Shown one piece after another: positions 47,225 through 58,738 of a stretch of DNA of 64,000 nt; within the stretch, counting starts at the first letter, position 1, and every line of letters starts with the position of its first letter. The notes under the pieces were generated by a model. That model did no database searches, was not told the DNA's origin, and saw only the letters and a program-made list of their open reading frames with translations. Both the position numbers and the translations under genes were made by a program. The stretch is from Pyricularia pennisetigena (Eukaryota > Ascomycota > Sordariomycetes > Magnaporthales > Pyriculariaceae): contig NC_043741.1 of NCBI RefSeq assembly GCF_004337985.1, forward strand, positions 1,554,269 to 1,618,268, written 5' to 3'.

Positions 47225-49781
47225 GGCGCTTCTTGTCGTATCCCTCGTCGTTGCGGCTCCAATTTGTACCTAGGCGACCGCAACGGATATAGATATGTAA
47301 GTATATCCTATCTGCTGGGAGGTGAACCTAGACTAGATCCTAGTATTCTAGTGCTAAGTTCTGGTGTATAACTTTGGTTGCCCGGTCTGGTCTCGATCTC
47401 GGCCAGAATAGTAAATGAGAAAGAAAAAGAAAAGCGTTTGACTGGCTTTTCCGCGGCCACACAAAGAGAGAGAGAGAGGAAGAGAGAGAGAGAGAGAGAG
47501 ACAAGGGGTAAAATGCGAAGCATGTAAGACGAATTGTTAGTGCAACAGAAAGGGCAGTGCTGCCTGAGTGGGTGAGACGGGCTGGTGGCTGTTCATCAAC
47601 GCGTGCCCATCAGTTTTCCTCCCGCCCACCACCCACCACATATGATCATCCTGGTGGCCCTTTTGAGCATTGCGGCCGGGTACATGCCCGCGATCGACCC
47701 AAAAGAAAGAACCAAAGAACCCCCCGATTTGAGCCCCCAGGGGTCCTTTCTTTCAACAAACCCACAACCCGAAAGCGGCAGCGCTAAGGTAAGGCAGCAG
47801 TCATTCATTTCTCTTGGCCTTATTCGTTTGAATATGGGACCCGCGAGTGGTTATTGTAGGGTAACATGCCGCCTGGCCCAATTTTTTCTTTTTCTTTTTT
47901 TTTTTTTCGTTTTTTTCTTTCTTTTTCTTTTTGGGAACCCATGCCTTTTTTGGGGGCGAACAAATCTCACGGGGCTGTACTGTAAGGTAAATGGGATTCT
48001 CAAGGGGTTATTTTATCCCGAGAGAAGCACAGTGAGAAAGAAACAAAAGCGGCGACAGTGAGACATGATTTATTTTAAGACACGGTCAGCAAAAGATGGG
48101 TGCCTTGAGAGACATGCAACCAATCACTGATGCCCCCTCCCAAGAGAAGGAAGGATGCGCATTCAGGTTCCAGGTACCGCCCCACAGGCCCAGGTCCGCT
48201 GCGTAGTAGTAGGCAAAATGGAAGCTTGCAAGGCTGGCGATGACTGAGCACCATCTTTGGTGATCACATCATTGATTCCATTTTGGCTATTGCTCCGGGA
48301 TATCGCCTCGGGCTTTTTTTGGTCTCTGGCGGGGGATGGGCTGAAGCGGTAGACGAGTTTTATGTCCCTATAATTGAAGTCCGAAAGGTGAAATTGAGTG
48401 CATCAATCTGTTGCATTTGGCAGAGTGGTGGCAAACCAAGTTATTGTTGTTGACCCTTTCCGGGCAGGATAATCACATCAGTGTCCAGGTATAGAGTGTA
48501 TGTAGATGTGACCAACTTCAATCCCCCCCCCCCTCATCCTTTCCTGTGCCCAGCGGCGGCTCAGCTGCAAACCCAAATTGGAGGATAGTCGCTAAACGGC
48601 CAGTGTGGGCTGTGCAGTGTTTAGCGCCTTTCCGCTTTCGCGTTAGGGCCCGGTTGTGTGACCGAAACCTCAGCCAGTGACAAAGGAACCCGGCTGCGGG
48701 GGGTCCAATATGAGGGATGCTTACACCTACAGTACACAAAAGAACGAGAACAAAACACCTGCACTGCAACCCTTCCCCATTGTGGCTGATGCGGCACTCA
48801 GAAGACAGGAGACAGGGAAAAGATCACCGCATCTTAAAATCTCCCACAGGCTGATTATCAAAGAGACTGAGGAAGGAAAAAAAAAAAAAAAAAAAAAAGG
48901 CGGCAGCAAAATGGAGACTTTGGACAGGCTGTGAGTAAGCAGCAATATAACGACCTGCAGGTGGTTTTATTGGGCCGGACAGGGGGTGTTCTTGGGCGAT
49001 TCTTTCCGCTCGTTTCAAGTTCGCTTTCGATCGGCGCAACCAACACCAACCTTTCATACACAGAAACAGAAAAATGCGCTTGCTTTGCTCTGCTTATTAC
49101 AACATAAGATTCCTCCCTTTTTCCATTGCCACCCCGACCCGGCTTTTGTTTACTTGTCTTTTACTCGTCAGCTGGAAGAGCACCTGACATACTTGGCACA
49201 TTTCTTTCGGGCTAGGTCCTTCGGGACAAGCAACTGGAATTGGTATACACTAGAAACAATGACAGCTGTGGGGTGCCAATCGCCGATCAAATATCCTTCC
49301 TATGGTAACGACAGAAGAAAGGCTGCTAAGTGTCGGAGGATCGTCAAGCAAAGAAACAAAAAAGACTCTTGCTCACTTCCAAGTTCTCAATAACCGGGTA
49401 TCTATGTTCTTATACCAATAAAGTCACAAATAACAAATAACAAAACCTAAACATGCCGGGTAAACTTGATCCTTGCGGGCACAGATCAGAGGTACCTTAC
49501 ACCCACTCTCGTCAACTTTTGAGGTCGTGAACAACTTTCCCTCCCCTTTCTCTTATCTAAAGACATGCATCGCTCATCGTCCTTTGTGCTACCACCTCGA
49601 AGCAACCATGCCAGTCTAGACTACACGCTATTATCCCAAAAAAAAAGGGGGGAAACAAGAGCAAATTCAAACCACAAAAAAAAAAAAAAAGAAAAAAAAA
49701 AAAAAACATTGGCTTTGACGAGTGGTCAGTAAACATTTATTTTTGTGTACTGGCGTATCCATCACCGTCTGCCGCAACCAA
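47225..49781. other. spacer, 2.6 kb, between two minus-strand genes
   Basis: Contains the promoter of the membrane-protein gene and the 3' flank of the DUF726 gene. It has a GA repeat (47466-47502), T-rich tracts near 47885-47935, an A20 tract near 48879 and an A-rich tract near 49677-49706. ORFs here depend on homopolymers; no gene is supported. Confidence 0.5.
47466..47502 (+). repeat. GA dinucleotide microsatellite
   Basis: GA repeats with one GGAA interruption, upstream of the minus-strand membrane-protein gene. Confidence 0.85.
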
Positions 49782-52700
49782 TTATGCAAAAGTCATGGAT
49801 ATCTCCTTCTCCTTCCCGAATTCTGGGTCGTCGTCATCATCATAGTTGGCCCATGGGTTCGACGGCGGCACCGCAGGAGTTGACTGTGACGTTGCTATGA
49901 TCGGTCGCCCTGCGCCCGCCGGCGCCGCTGTGCTTGTCGTGATTGAGGGGCTGGCCGTTGAATAACCTGCACTGGGCGCGTCTTTCTTCAGCGTCCACGC
50001 CTCTGTCGTAACACCGGCGCTCGAAGTCGGGTACAAAGGAGGCGGCGCAGCCTCGTGCCGGTGGGGCGTGTCATCAAAGGACGTGTCGAAAGTCATCTGA
50101 ATACCGCCATCCATGTCGTCACCGCCGCCAAAGCCACCGTAATCAAACGTTTTGTGACTAGGGCTTGCTCCACGGTAGCCATTACCAGTCGCCGGATATT
50201 GCTGCCCAGGTGCCTTGAGTGAAGAAGGCGATCGCTCTTCGGATAACCTGTACTCGTAGGATGTCCGATAAGTTGGTGTCGCCCCGGCGCTGTGAGCCGA
50301 CCTCAGGTTATCCCGAGGTGACTTTGGAAAAGATGACGCTGTTGACATGGCTGACGTCGGAGCAAAGCCGGGGCTCGGGATCAAGTTTGCCGTGCTTAGT
50401 TTCATGGGCGGCAGCGTGGATGGCAGCTCTCGTACTTGCAAAATCTCTTCGGCCGCTTCACCGCCGCGCGAGGCCTCCTTGGCCAGCTCAGCGCGGATGG
50501 CATCCACATCGAAGAGGACACCATGATTGTTGCCCTCTTTGTCTTCGGTCTTGCCAGACGGCGCTGCCGCACCTCCATTGGCGTTCTTGTCGCCTTGATC
50601 TTCGTAGATCTCCCAGTCTTTCCTCTTGGGAGCCTTCCTTTTGCGACCAAAAGATAGCCACCCGCCCTTGTTGGCCTTGTTTTCCTTTTCCATCTCCTTC
50701 CTGGCTTCCTCAATCTCGTTGATGAGCTCACGTTGGCGTGCGGCATGGTTTTCCGGATCAGGGTCCTCGATTTCGGTAAACTCATCGCTCTCGACAATCC
50801 AACCGCACTCGCGCAGGAGCCGTGGCATCTTTGCACGGTAGTCCATGTGTCCCTGGACAAACTCGGACACGTCCATGTTCTCGACTCCAGGTATGCCCTC
50901 GACCGGGGCCAAGCCAGCTACCCGTCGGATGCCACCGCTGGTCAGGCGGAAAAGGTAGCCCAATATCCAGTCACTTTTGCTGAACCCGGTGACAAAGCGG
51001 CCAGACACCACCGTTCGGATGCGGAGCCACTCGTCCTGTTTGACGACAACTGGGGCGCCGAACAAATAGACGTTTTGTACTAGGCCAAGAGCTCCCTTGC
51101 GTGCCAGCTCAAGCAGGCAGGAAAAAATGACACGGGCACCCAACGAGTACCCAACCAGTGTGACAGGTCGGGTACCGAGGTTGCGATCGATCAGTGAGTC
51201 AGCAAGGATCAAGCCGGCAGCCCAGGCTCGGTCTTGAGAGACGGCCCAAGGGTTGTCGATCAGATAGGATAATTTAGTGAGAACGACCGGTAGAGTGAGA
51301 GCGGCCATCAAAGATGTCAAGAAGGTACTGGCCAAAACCTGCTGCAATCCTTGTGTAAGGGCCTGTATACTTGAATGTCAGCATCGTTCCCCCACAGCGC
51401 TGCCACGCCAACCTTGGGGTCAATAGAACCAAAAGAGAAAAAAAAAAAGAAAAACTTACCTCGGTGGCCAAAATGTTGATGGTGTCTCCCATACTCCGTA
51501 GCATCTCGGGCTCCCACAAAATCGAGTAGATATCACCCATGGTAGGGTCGACTGTACTGAAGGGCAATCGGACATCATCCACTTTGCCTGTCATCCAACC
51601 CGACACTGTGATGATCAAGTTTACTCTCTTGTTGTTGTGAAGTGGTCGATACTCAAAAGTGCGGACGGATCCGGTACGGCGGTTGGCTGCTCGCACACCA
51701 ATGATACTGCCAGATGCGGCAGCGCTGGACGCAATGATGGCCGTACCGCTGGCGCCGGCCAGGAACGTAGTCGACGACGCTCCCACTCCTATCGCAGCGA
51801 AACCAGCCACCAGGCCGCTGCCGATCAGGGGCGCCAACAAACCGGCCGAGAGACCGATGACGAGACCGCCGCCGACCGTCGCCAGTCCCATCATGACGTA
51901 CCTCCTCTTGAGCGCCATCTTGCGCCGCGAGTCCATGTGCTCTTCCTCATTCCAGTTCTCTTTCTCTGCCTGCTGCTGCATCTCGAGAGCATCTGTGACC
52001 TTCTTCTCGAACCTGCAAATCTCCAGCCACGTGATTTCCAGGCTTTTGCCTACCCTTTCCAACAGACACCTCGACCTCGAATCGTAGACCGAATCAGCTA
52101 TCAGGACGAGGAACAAGTCACAGAGAACGGTCCACCGCAGGTCAATGTCTATCTGCGCAGACTTGGTCATCTGGTTTGGCGTCTGAACGTTGTCCATCTC
52201 GTCCATTGCGTGAGCCTGGTATGGCGGTGGAGGAGCAGCACATTCTTCATCATCCTCCGAGTCACTATTGTCGTGCTTTTTGTACCCGTCGGATGTAGCA
52301 GTCAAATTTGTCGTGGTGGCTGGGGATTTTGGCAATGGTGTCGAACCAGAGCTGGACGCGTCTCCCTTTTCAGCCTCCCCTTCTTGCGCATCTTCTGCCA
52401 TGGGGTTCTTGACTCTGGCATTTGCCATAAGCGCAGGCGTCAGATCCTCGGTGCGCACACCATGGTCTGTCAGCTGTTCTATCATGACCTGCTCCTCGGC
52501 GCTGACTTCCATGTGGGCGTAAAGCCGGATCATCATCTTTTGCGCCCACATTTTTGTGGCCTCGGACGCAAACCGTATCTCCTTCTTTGACTTTTTGGTT
52601 TGTTCCATTTGTTCAAATTCTTTGACCATGCCAAAGATTTCCAGACGGGTGATACCGACATAGGCTATACGCTGACCTTCGGTAAGCAGGTCTTTGGTGG

Positions 52701-53961
52701 CTTGCATCTGCGACACCGCATCGCGCGCCTCCTCTTCCTCCGTCAGGCTCGTCCCCTGCGCTTTGCTAAATAAATATTGCGTATTATCATCCATGCTCGT
52801 GACCGAGTCGGCATCATCGTCCACTAGCACCCTGGTGTACCCCTTGCCTGCACCACCGAGCCCGCCGTAACCATACTTTTGGTCGTCGTCTTCTTCCTTG
52901 AACTCCTTGGCGACCAGCCTGTCGTCGTCATCATACATGTCGTAAGCTGCAAAGGACGGCATGGTCTGCCACCCGCCGTCATTGTCTTCCTCCTCCTCCT
53001 CCTTCTTGGCGGTGAGAGCCTGGTGTGAAAACTCAGACACCTGGGCAGACTCGGTGGCGTTGCTAGTGACGCTCGTGACGCTGGCAACACTCAGCTCCCG
53101 ACTATGGCCCGCAGCCGGGGCCGTGGCAGGTGGCGGCTTGTCTTTGGCATCTGTGAGCTTCACTTGCTCCCTTTGATCACTTTTTTTGGCCGCTGGCATT
53201 CGCGTCTTCTTCTCAGTCGCCTGGCCTGCTTTTTCTGAGGACAAAGGAGCAGTGTCTCGCGGCGTCGGTGTTTTCTCGGGAGGCTCCACGGCCTTTTCTT
53301 TCGATGCTGTCGTATCTGTGACAATATTCGGCGGTACGGGGGTCAGGGGCTCGTCCTCGACACCAACATCACCAGGACGCTCACGGGTGGGTGCTCTGGT
53401 GACGGGGTTGGACGGTGCATCTTTGAAACTCTGTTCGCTTCCGGACTCGACGTCGTTCTTGCTGGGATTTTGCGAGACGATGCTCGAGGATCTGGAGCCT
53501 GTCTGGCTCGCGGTCGACTGTCCTCTTCGCATGCTCAAGCTCCACTTCCTCTTGGAGGCGGTGGCGGAATCATTGTCGACGGCCTGCTCGCCTGCGCCGG
53601 GCGAGTCGGTCTCGGGTTGTGGTGGTGGTTGCGGAGGAGGCACAAACTTCCTTATCGGTAGTCCAAAATCGTCGTATTCCTGCACCTCGGTTTCGGCAGC
53701 CATGGTGGAGGCGGACGGCGCATGTTTGTGCTGCTGCTGTCTTGCTGAAGGAGGAGAGGATTGCGGGATGGAATCGTTGACTGTCGACGTTGCAGCGTGG
53801 TCGGAGTTGGAGTGGTGCCCCTTGCCTGGGGCGACCCACGTCAGGGAGGGACCCGGTTTAGTGGGTCGCCGTGGTGTCGAATTGTCAATTTCAGTGCCAA
53901 GTCGGGCCCCTGTATTCGATTTCCAGGCATTCTGGGGGGACGGTGGCTCATGTCGTGCCAT
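49782..53961 (-). CDS. DUF726/TMCO4-family protein (Mil1-like), 1360 aa
   Basis: DUF726 family; relatives are human TMCO4 and yeast Mil1, which contacts clathrin-adaptor traffic. Minus-strand exons 51460-53961 and 49782-51362; the splice gives ILATE|ALTQGLQQVLA in phase. The first ~400 residues are disordered and rich in Pro, Ser, Glu and Asp. A helical block with LTEGQRIAYVGITRLEI follows. Hydrophobic, Gly/Ala-rich membrane segments lie at about 688-757 (GLVIGLSAGLLAPLIGSGLV). Next is an alpha/beta-hydrolase-like domain with VTLVGYSLGARVI (G-x-S-x-G, Ser near 907) and VYLFGAPV. The C-terminal ~300 residues are again low complexity. The ATG at 53961 (MARHEPPSPQ) is used; the frame continues upstream only through a T/N tract. 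Hydrolase activity is unproved for the family. Confidence 0.92.
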
Positions 53962-54006
53962 TCTTAGATCGGGAACAATGCAACAGGATGGGATGGATGA
54001 TTGGGG

Positions 54007-54030
54007 TTTTTTTTTTTTTTTTTTTTTTTN
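54007..54030 (+). other. T23 tract ending in a single N
   Basis: A homopolymer of 23 T followed by one unresolved base, 46-69 bp upstream of the DUF726 gene start. Length is probably unresolved. Confidence 0.9.
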
Positions 54031-54820
54031 GTCAGCAGCCACCATCCGACTTGTGTTCGTAGATGATTTAGTTCTAATGAAGGATAGTACAAGGGTCTGT
54101 CTTATATTGTATAAGATGAAAAAATAAATAAAAGATATGACGTAGCGTTCTGTAGTAGGTTGACGATAATAGGAAAGAAAAGAAATCCAACTAATCTCGG
54201 GCTTCCGGCAAAATGGCACCGTTTCAGGCTTACTACTCGTTCAAGCAAAAGCCTTCATATCACATGCAAAAAAAAAAAAAGAAAAAAAAAAGTGTGTGGC
54301 GAAGGGGAGGGCGTATAGACGCATTCATGTCTCCTAGGGCCCCAGGGGATATTTCTCTGTTCATCATGGGGGCTGAATCAGAGCGAGAGAGAAAAGCCTC
54401 AGTTAATAAGTTTTGTTTTCCATGGGGGTTGAATCAGTTGCCGCTTGATGGAACGTAAACACCAGCCGTCCTGAACCATGGCCGGGCTTGTTTATGATTT
54501 TGCCCATTTTTCGGACGTTTAGGTGGGTTATCAATCATTAATGAACATGAGCTGCCATCGACACACCAACATGTCAATTGTCTGTCTTTTATTACTCCAA
54601 CCCACTACCAACGTAGACTCATCCAATGCTCAATGGTCGCATGCCCAAGGTGAAGGGTATACGAGCTCTGAATAGCTGATGGTGTCTGGGCTTTTGTGTT
54701 CTGGGATTCGTACCTTGGAGGTATCTATGGAAAAAAGAGAGTTCATCTAGGTACGCCTTTTGTAACAGCCCATAGGCTGGTCTGCCGGGCCCGCATTTTG
54801 ATCTTGGTTCCTGGTAGAAA

Positions 54821-54822
<2 letters not shown>

Positions 54823-54863
<41 letters not shown>
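54823..54863 (+). repeat. A41 homopolymer
   Basis: Forty-one uninterrupted A residues downstream of PRP16, the longest homopolymer in the window. Confidence 0.85.
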
Positions 54864-54866
<3 letters not shown>

Positions 54867-55328
54867 AAGCATCAGCACAGACCCTAGTCCGTAATAGTCT
54901 CTCCCAAAACCTGAATGTCCTGGTCATCTTGAGAAAAAATTCCAGACGGGCTAGCGCTGTGTGTTTGGTGTGTTTGGTAATCTTGCAAGCTTAGTAGTTA
55001 GGTAATTCCATATTTGTAGCCTGTGTGATTGGTAGAGTAGCAAGGTTGGGTAGTTTTCTTGTTTTTCCATAAATGACATTGGCTGCCACAGCGAAACATC
55101 GTTAAATCATCCAATGTCTCTTTATACGTAAATCCCCAAGGCGCAAGCGCTGTTGTGGGAAGTCTATAGTAGTGCATGGGATGAAATGCAGGTAGCCTCG
55201 CGAGACAGATCCCTGCTGATTGATATACGCTTTGATCTGACGAAACCCGTTGAGCAAAACGTTCAGTCATCGTGTCCTCTGGACCGTGCCCCTCCGCCGG
55301 TTGAACTGTACGTAATAAGTCTGCCTGC

Positions 55329-58328
55329 CTATGGACGCCCACGCTTCTTCATAACAGGCTTCCTCACAGAACCCTTGGTGACAAACTTCTTCCCGGCCCC
55401 ATCGCCACTTGGCTTGCCTTTCCCGTTCGCCTTGTCCGCATCCGCCTTTTTCTGTTCCTCATCCCTACGCTTGTCCTCGGCCATTTGTGCCTCAATTTCC
55501 ATCTTGCGGTTGAATTCCGTCTCTACCACGCGCTTGTCCCGTGCCGAGTACCCTTTTTCCTTGACCGAGTAGAAGACACCACCTAGATCAGCAAGCCACA
55601 TCGGGTCGACCGATGTCACGGTCGACATGTACTCCTTGGAGGTAAGGATGAGCTCGTGGTAGACGACGTAGTCGGGCAGGAACCCAAGACCGTAAAGCGC
55701 ACTGGTCGGGTGAAGCTGGACTGTCACGCTAGTCCGCAAGTTGATGTACTCGCCGATACCCTTCACCTTCGCAGCCTGGTGGTAGTATCCAGAGCAGATG
55801 CACCTGCGTACCACGTCCCAGTCTGTCCCGCAGCTCACTATGTCCATCTTCTGCGTCTTCATGATGTCGAGGAGCTGATCTCGCACCTCCTTGGCTCTCC
55901 TGAGAGATTTGGAATGCAAGAAGTGGCGACTGCACCACGCGTCAGAGTATCCGTTTGCCTTCCACTGCGAGTATACGTGTAAGAACGTAAGATGATCCGA
56001 CTCTGGCACAAAGAACTTTTCTCGCGCCGCGTCCGATTCTTCCTGTCGCTCCTTGGGTCGGTAAAAGACGTTGGGCACGGAAAGCATTGACACGATTGTG
56101 ATCATTTCCTCGGTACAGCCGTACTCCTCCGCCATGATGATCAACTTTGCCAGTGGGGGGTCCATCGGAAAAAAGTTCATTTTGCGGCCGAGGTCTGTCA
56201 TGTCTCCAAGGTTATCTAGAGCTCCGAGCGCCCAAAGGTCAAAAAGTGATGTTGTCATCGTGTCCTGAGGCGGCGGGTCCATGAAATCGAAGTCCAGCAA
56301 ATCTTTCACACCAAGTGATTTGATGAGCAGGATGGTGTTGCTGAGATTTGTGCGCTGAATCTCGGGTATGGTTTGTATATAGAGCTCATCTTTGAATGCT
56401 TTCTCCGTATACAACCGAAAAGCCTTGCCCGGGCCCGTTCTGCCAGCACGTCCAGATCTTTGTGAGGCGTTCGCTTGGGAAATCGGGGTAATCTGAAGGG
56501 TATCCATGCCCATTTTGGGGTTGTAAACCTTGAGCTTCGAATAACCGGCGTCGACCACGTACATGATTCCGTCAACTGTCAAACTCGTTTCTGCAATATT
56601 CGTGGCAACGATGCATTTACGGACACCAGGCGGTGCTCTGTCAAAGATCTTGGCCTGTAGGTCAGCAGGCATCTGACTGTATATTGGCAGAATGCTGAGT
56701 TTTGGAGGGTCATTTAGCGCATCCAAACGCTCTCGAACCAGTTCGCACGTTGCCTCGATATCTTCCTGTCCTGTCATGAACACGAGAATATCACCAGTTC
56801 CCATGGAGACATGGATATTAAGAACTTGCTGGACAGCCTGGTCAACGTAGTCCTCCACCGGTGATCGAGAAAACATGACATCGACGGGGAATGTCCTTCC
56901 AGGGATGGTAAAGTCCGGCGCGCCACCGAAAAAATCAGAAAAGCGTTTTGCATTCATCGTCGCAGACGTTACGATGAGCTTCAAGTCCCGCCTCCTTTGC
57001 AGTATTTTCTTGAATAAGCCCATCAAAACGTCAGTGTTGAGCGCACGTTCGTGTGCCTCGTCCATGATGATACATGAGTATCGGTCCAAGTCTGGCTCGT
57101 TCAGAGACTCGCGCAGGAGAACACCATCGGTCATATACTTGATGACGGTCTCTTTGCTTGTGCAATCCTCAAAACGGATTGCATAACCGACCTTCCCGCC
57201 AAGTTTGACCTCCATTTCTTCGCTTACACGCTTGGCTACGCTCATTGCAGCAACTCGCCTTGGCTGGGTGCAGCCTATCATGCCGAGTTGACCGTAGCCG
57301 TCCTCATACAGAAACTGAGTGAGCTGTGTGGTTTTGCCAGAACCAGTCTCGCCGACCACGATAATCACCTGATTGTCTCGAATCACCCGCATCAAATCTT
57401 CTCGGACCGCAAAAGCGGGCAGGAATTCGCGCTGTTCCCTGAGTGATTTGGTTTGACTGAAATTGCTCGCCCCGTCGTTTTTCTTCATGTGCTCGCTGAA
57501 CTTGTTGTCCGACTTTTCGGCCTTGACTTCGGCAGGAGCTTGGTCCTCGGGAACTGGAAGCGCACTGTCGCCGTCTTCCTCTCCCTTGATGCCCATCAAG
57601 TTTCCCAGTGCGGTACCAGCCATGTTCGTTGCATCCTGCGCCTGCTTCTGGCGTTCTCTCTGCTGTCTCCTTTCCTTTACCACCCTGCTACCCTTCCGAC
57701 TGAAAACAGCCATGTCACTCTGATTATCCCTGACTGCGGGCACAGGCTCGAGTTGCTTGGTGAATACGGTGCGGCCGTCCAAAAACGGAGGCTTCAAATC
57801 ATGCACAAGGAGATGTATGCGGGTGGCCTCTTCATCATCCTCAAAGTCGGCTCCCAGATCCCGCCTCTGAGCGACTCCCGACGTGAGCATACGATTGGTC
57901 TCCCAGGCATCGATGTCCCTCTGCTTTTGTTGTGCCCGGGCGCTCATCCGGTCGAAACGACCCGTCTTCTTCTCAATCTGTTCCTTTTCGGCCAGGCCGT
58001 CATCGGCATACGCTGAGAATGGATTGTGGTACTCGTCGCCAAATATATGTCCAGTCTCATCGCCAGCGTACCAGTCGCGGTCCAGCGCGGTCTCGTCCTC
58101 TTCGGGAGGTTCCGCTTGAGGTGAAGCGTCATCCCGGGCACGAGGCGTCGTCACGCCTGAGCCTGATCCATTGCCATCTCTCCTGTCGCGGCTGAAATGA
58201 AACCGACGCGGCAGTTCCTTGAAGTTTCTACCGCTTTCTCTGGTCGGCAGCGAGCTGTAGCGGTCGTCAGAGCGCAATGGGTTAAAGTCGAGGCGTCGTC
58301 TTTTGGGGTTACTGTCTCGATCGGACAT
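55329..58328 (-). CDS. PRP16: DEAH-box pre-mRNA splicing helicase Prp16 (DHX38)
   Basis: ATPase that remodels the spliceosome after the first catalytic step and proofreads splice sites. Single exon, 999 aa from the ATG at 58328 ([19 protein letters not shown]). The N-terminal region contains the Prp16/DHX38-specific block [21 protein letters not shown]. Helicase motifs are GETGSGKT (326-333), [12 protein letters not shown] (423-426), TSATM (454-458) and [12 protein letters not shown]. The family-specific ratchet/OB region follows, with [44 protein letters not shown] and LHPTSALYG. The C-terminus is Lys/Gly-rich. The frame is open without an ATG for 234 more bases upstream, so 58328 is the first credible start. 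This, rather than Prp2 or Prp22, is chosen because of the N-terminal block. Confidence 0.96.
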   Translation of the reverse strand: MSDRDSNPKRRRLDFNPLRSDDRYSSLPTRESGRNFKELPRRFHFSRDRRDGNGSGSGVTTPRARDDASPQAEPPEEDETALDRDWYAGDETGHIFGDEYHNPFSAYADDGLAEKEQIEKKTGRFDRMSARAQQKQRDIDAWETNRMLTSGVAQRRDLGADFEDDEEATRIHLLVHDLKPPFLDGRTVFTKQLEPVPAVRDNQSDMAVFSRKGSRVVKERRQQRERQKQAQDATNMAGTALGNLMGIKGEEDGDSALPVPEDQAPAEVKAEKSDNKFSEHMKKNDGASNFSQTKSLREQREFLPAFAVREDLMRVIRDNQVIIVVGETGSGKTTQLTQFLYEDGYGQLGMIGCTQPRRVAAMSVAKRVSEEMEVKLGGKVGYAIRFEDCTSKETVIKYMTDGVLLRESLNEPDLDRYSCIIMDEAHERALNTDVLMGLFKKILQRRRDLKLIVTSATMNAKRFSDFFGGAPDFTIPGRTFPVDVMFSRSPVEDYVDQAVQQVLNIHVSMGTGDILVFMTGQEDIEATCELVRERLDALNDPPKLSILPIYSQMPADLQAKIFDRAPPGVRKCIVATNIAETSLTVDGIMYVVDAGYSKLKVYNPKMGMDTLQITPISQANASQRSGRAGRTGPGKAFRLYTEKAFKDELYIQTIPEIQRTNLSNTILLIKSLGVKDLLDFDFMDPPPQDTMTTSLFDLWALGALDNLGDMTDLGRKMNFFPMDPPLAKLIIMAEEYGCTEEMITIVSMLSVPNVFYRPKERQEESDAAREKFFVPESDHLTFLHVYSQWKANGYSDAWCSRHFLHSKSLRRAKEVRDQLLDIMKTQKMDIVSCGTDWDVVRRCICSGYYHQAAKVKGIGEYINLRTSVTVQLHPTSALYGLGFLPDYVVYHELILTSKEYMSTVTSVDPMWLADLGGVFYSVKEKGYSARDKRVVETEFNRKMEIEAQMAEDKRRDEEQKKADADKANGKGKPSGDGAGKKFVTKGSVRKPVMKKRGRP

Positions 58329-58738
58329 CTCGAAGGGGGAAGAGATGGGCGCTGCTGATTGATTGCTACTGGCAATTGAGGATGACTGAAGCTTCTGCTT
58401 TTCCTCATTCACCTGGCTCCCTCCTACCTCAGAATTCCTTCCGCCTGGGGTTGTTTGGCTGGGGTCGCAAGGCAAGAAAGGAGGCCGACTGCTATTTATT
58501 GAGTTCCACAAATCATGGAGACTTTGTTGTGACTGAAAAGGCAAGCTTAGCTGGAGTACCAAGTAACCTTCCCATGTCCCTGTCTACTGATAAGATAAGA
58601 CCCACAAAAAAGTTCATCAGTGAGGGGAAAAGTTCGACAGAGGAGTGGGAAATAAACAAATTTGATCTCGAGCAGGTTTGTAGCATCAGGAGTAAAGGCA
58701 GTATTACAAGCTGCCAACCAAAGTACATACAAGACAAA
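58329..58738. promoter_or_regulatory. shared divergent promoter of PRP16 and PWP1
   Basis: Only 410 bp separate the two start codons, so the leaders and core promoters of both genes must fit here. No specific factor site could be named with confidence. Confidence 0.55.

Larger units (their letters stand above)
53962..55328. other. spacer between two minus-strand genes
   Basis: Promoter of the DUF726 gene and 3' flank of PRP16. It has a T23 tract ending in a single N (54030), a mixed A-rich tract near 54268-54291 and an A41 tract (54823-54863). No gene seen. Confidence 0.5.

Noticed and set aside
53962..54219. N-terminal extension of the DUF726 frame
   Set aside because: It runs through a T tract and an N, giving poly-Lys. 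The ATG at 53961 begins a normal N-terminus.
58329..58562. N-terminal extension of PRP16
   Set aside because: The frame is open but starts only at a non-ATG codon. The ATG at 58328 is kept; a near-cognate start is noted as possible.
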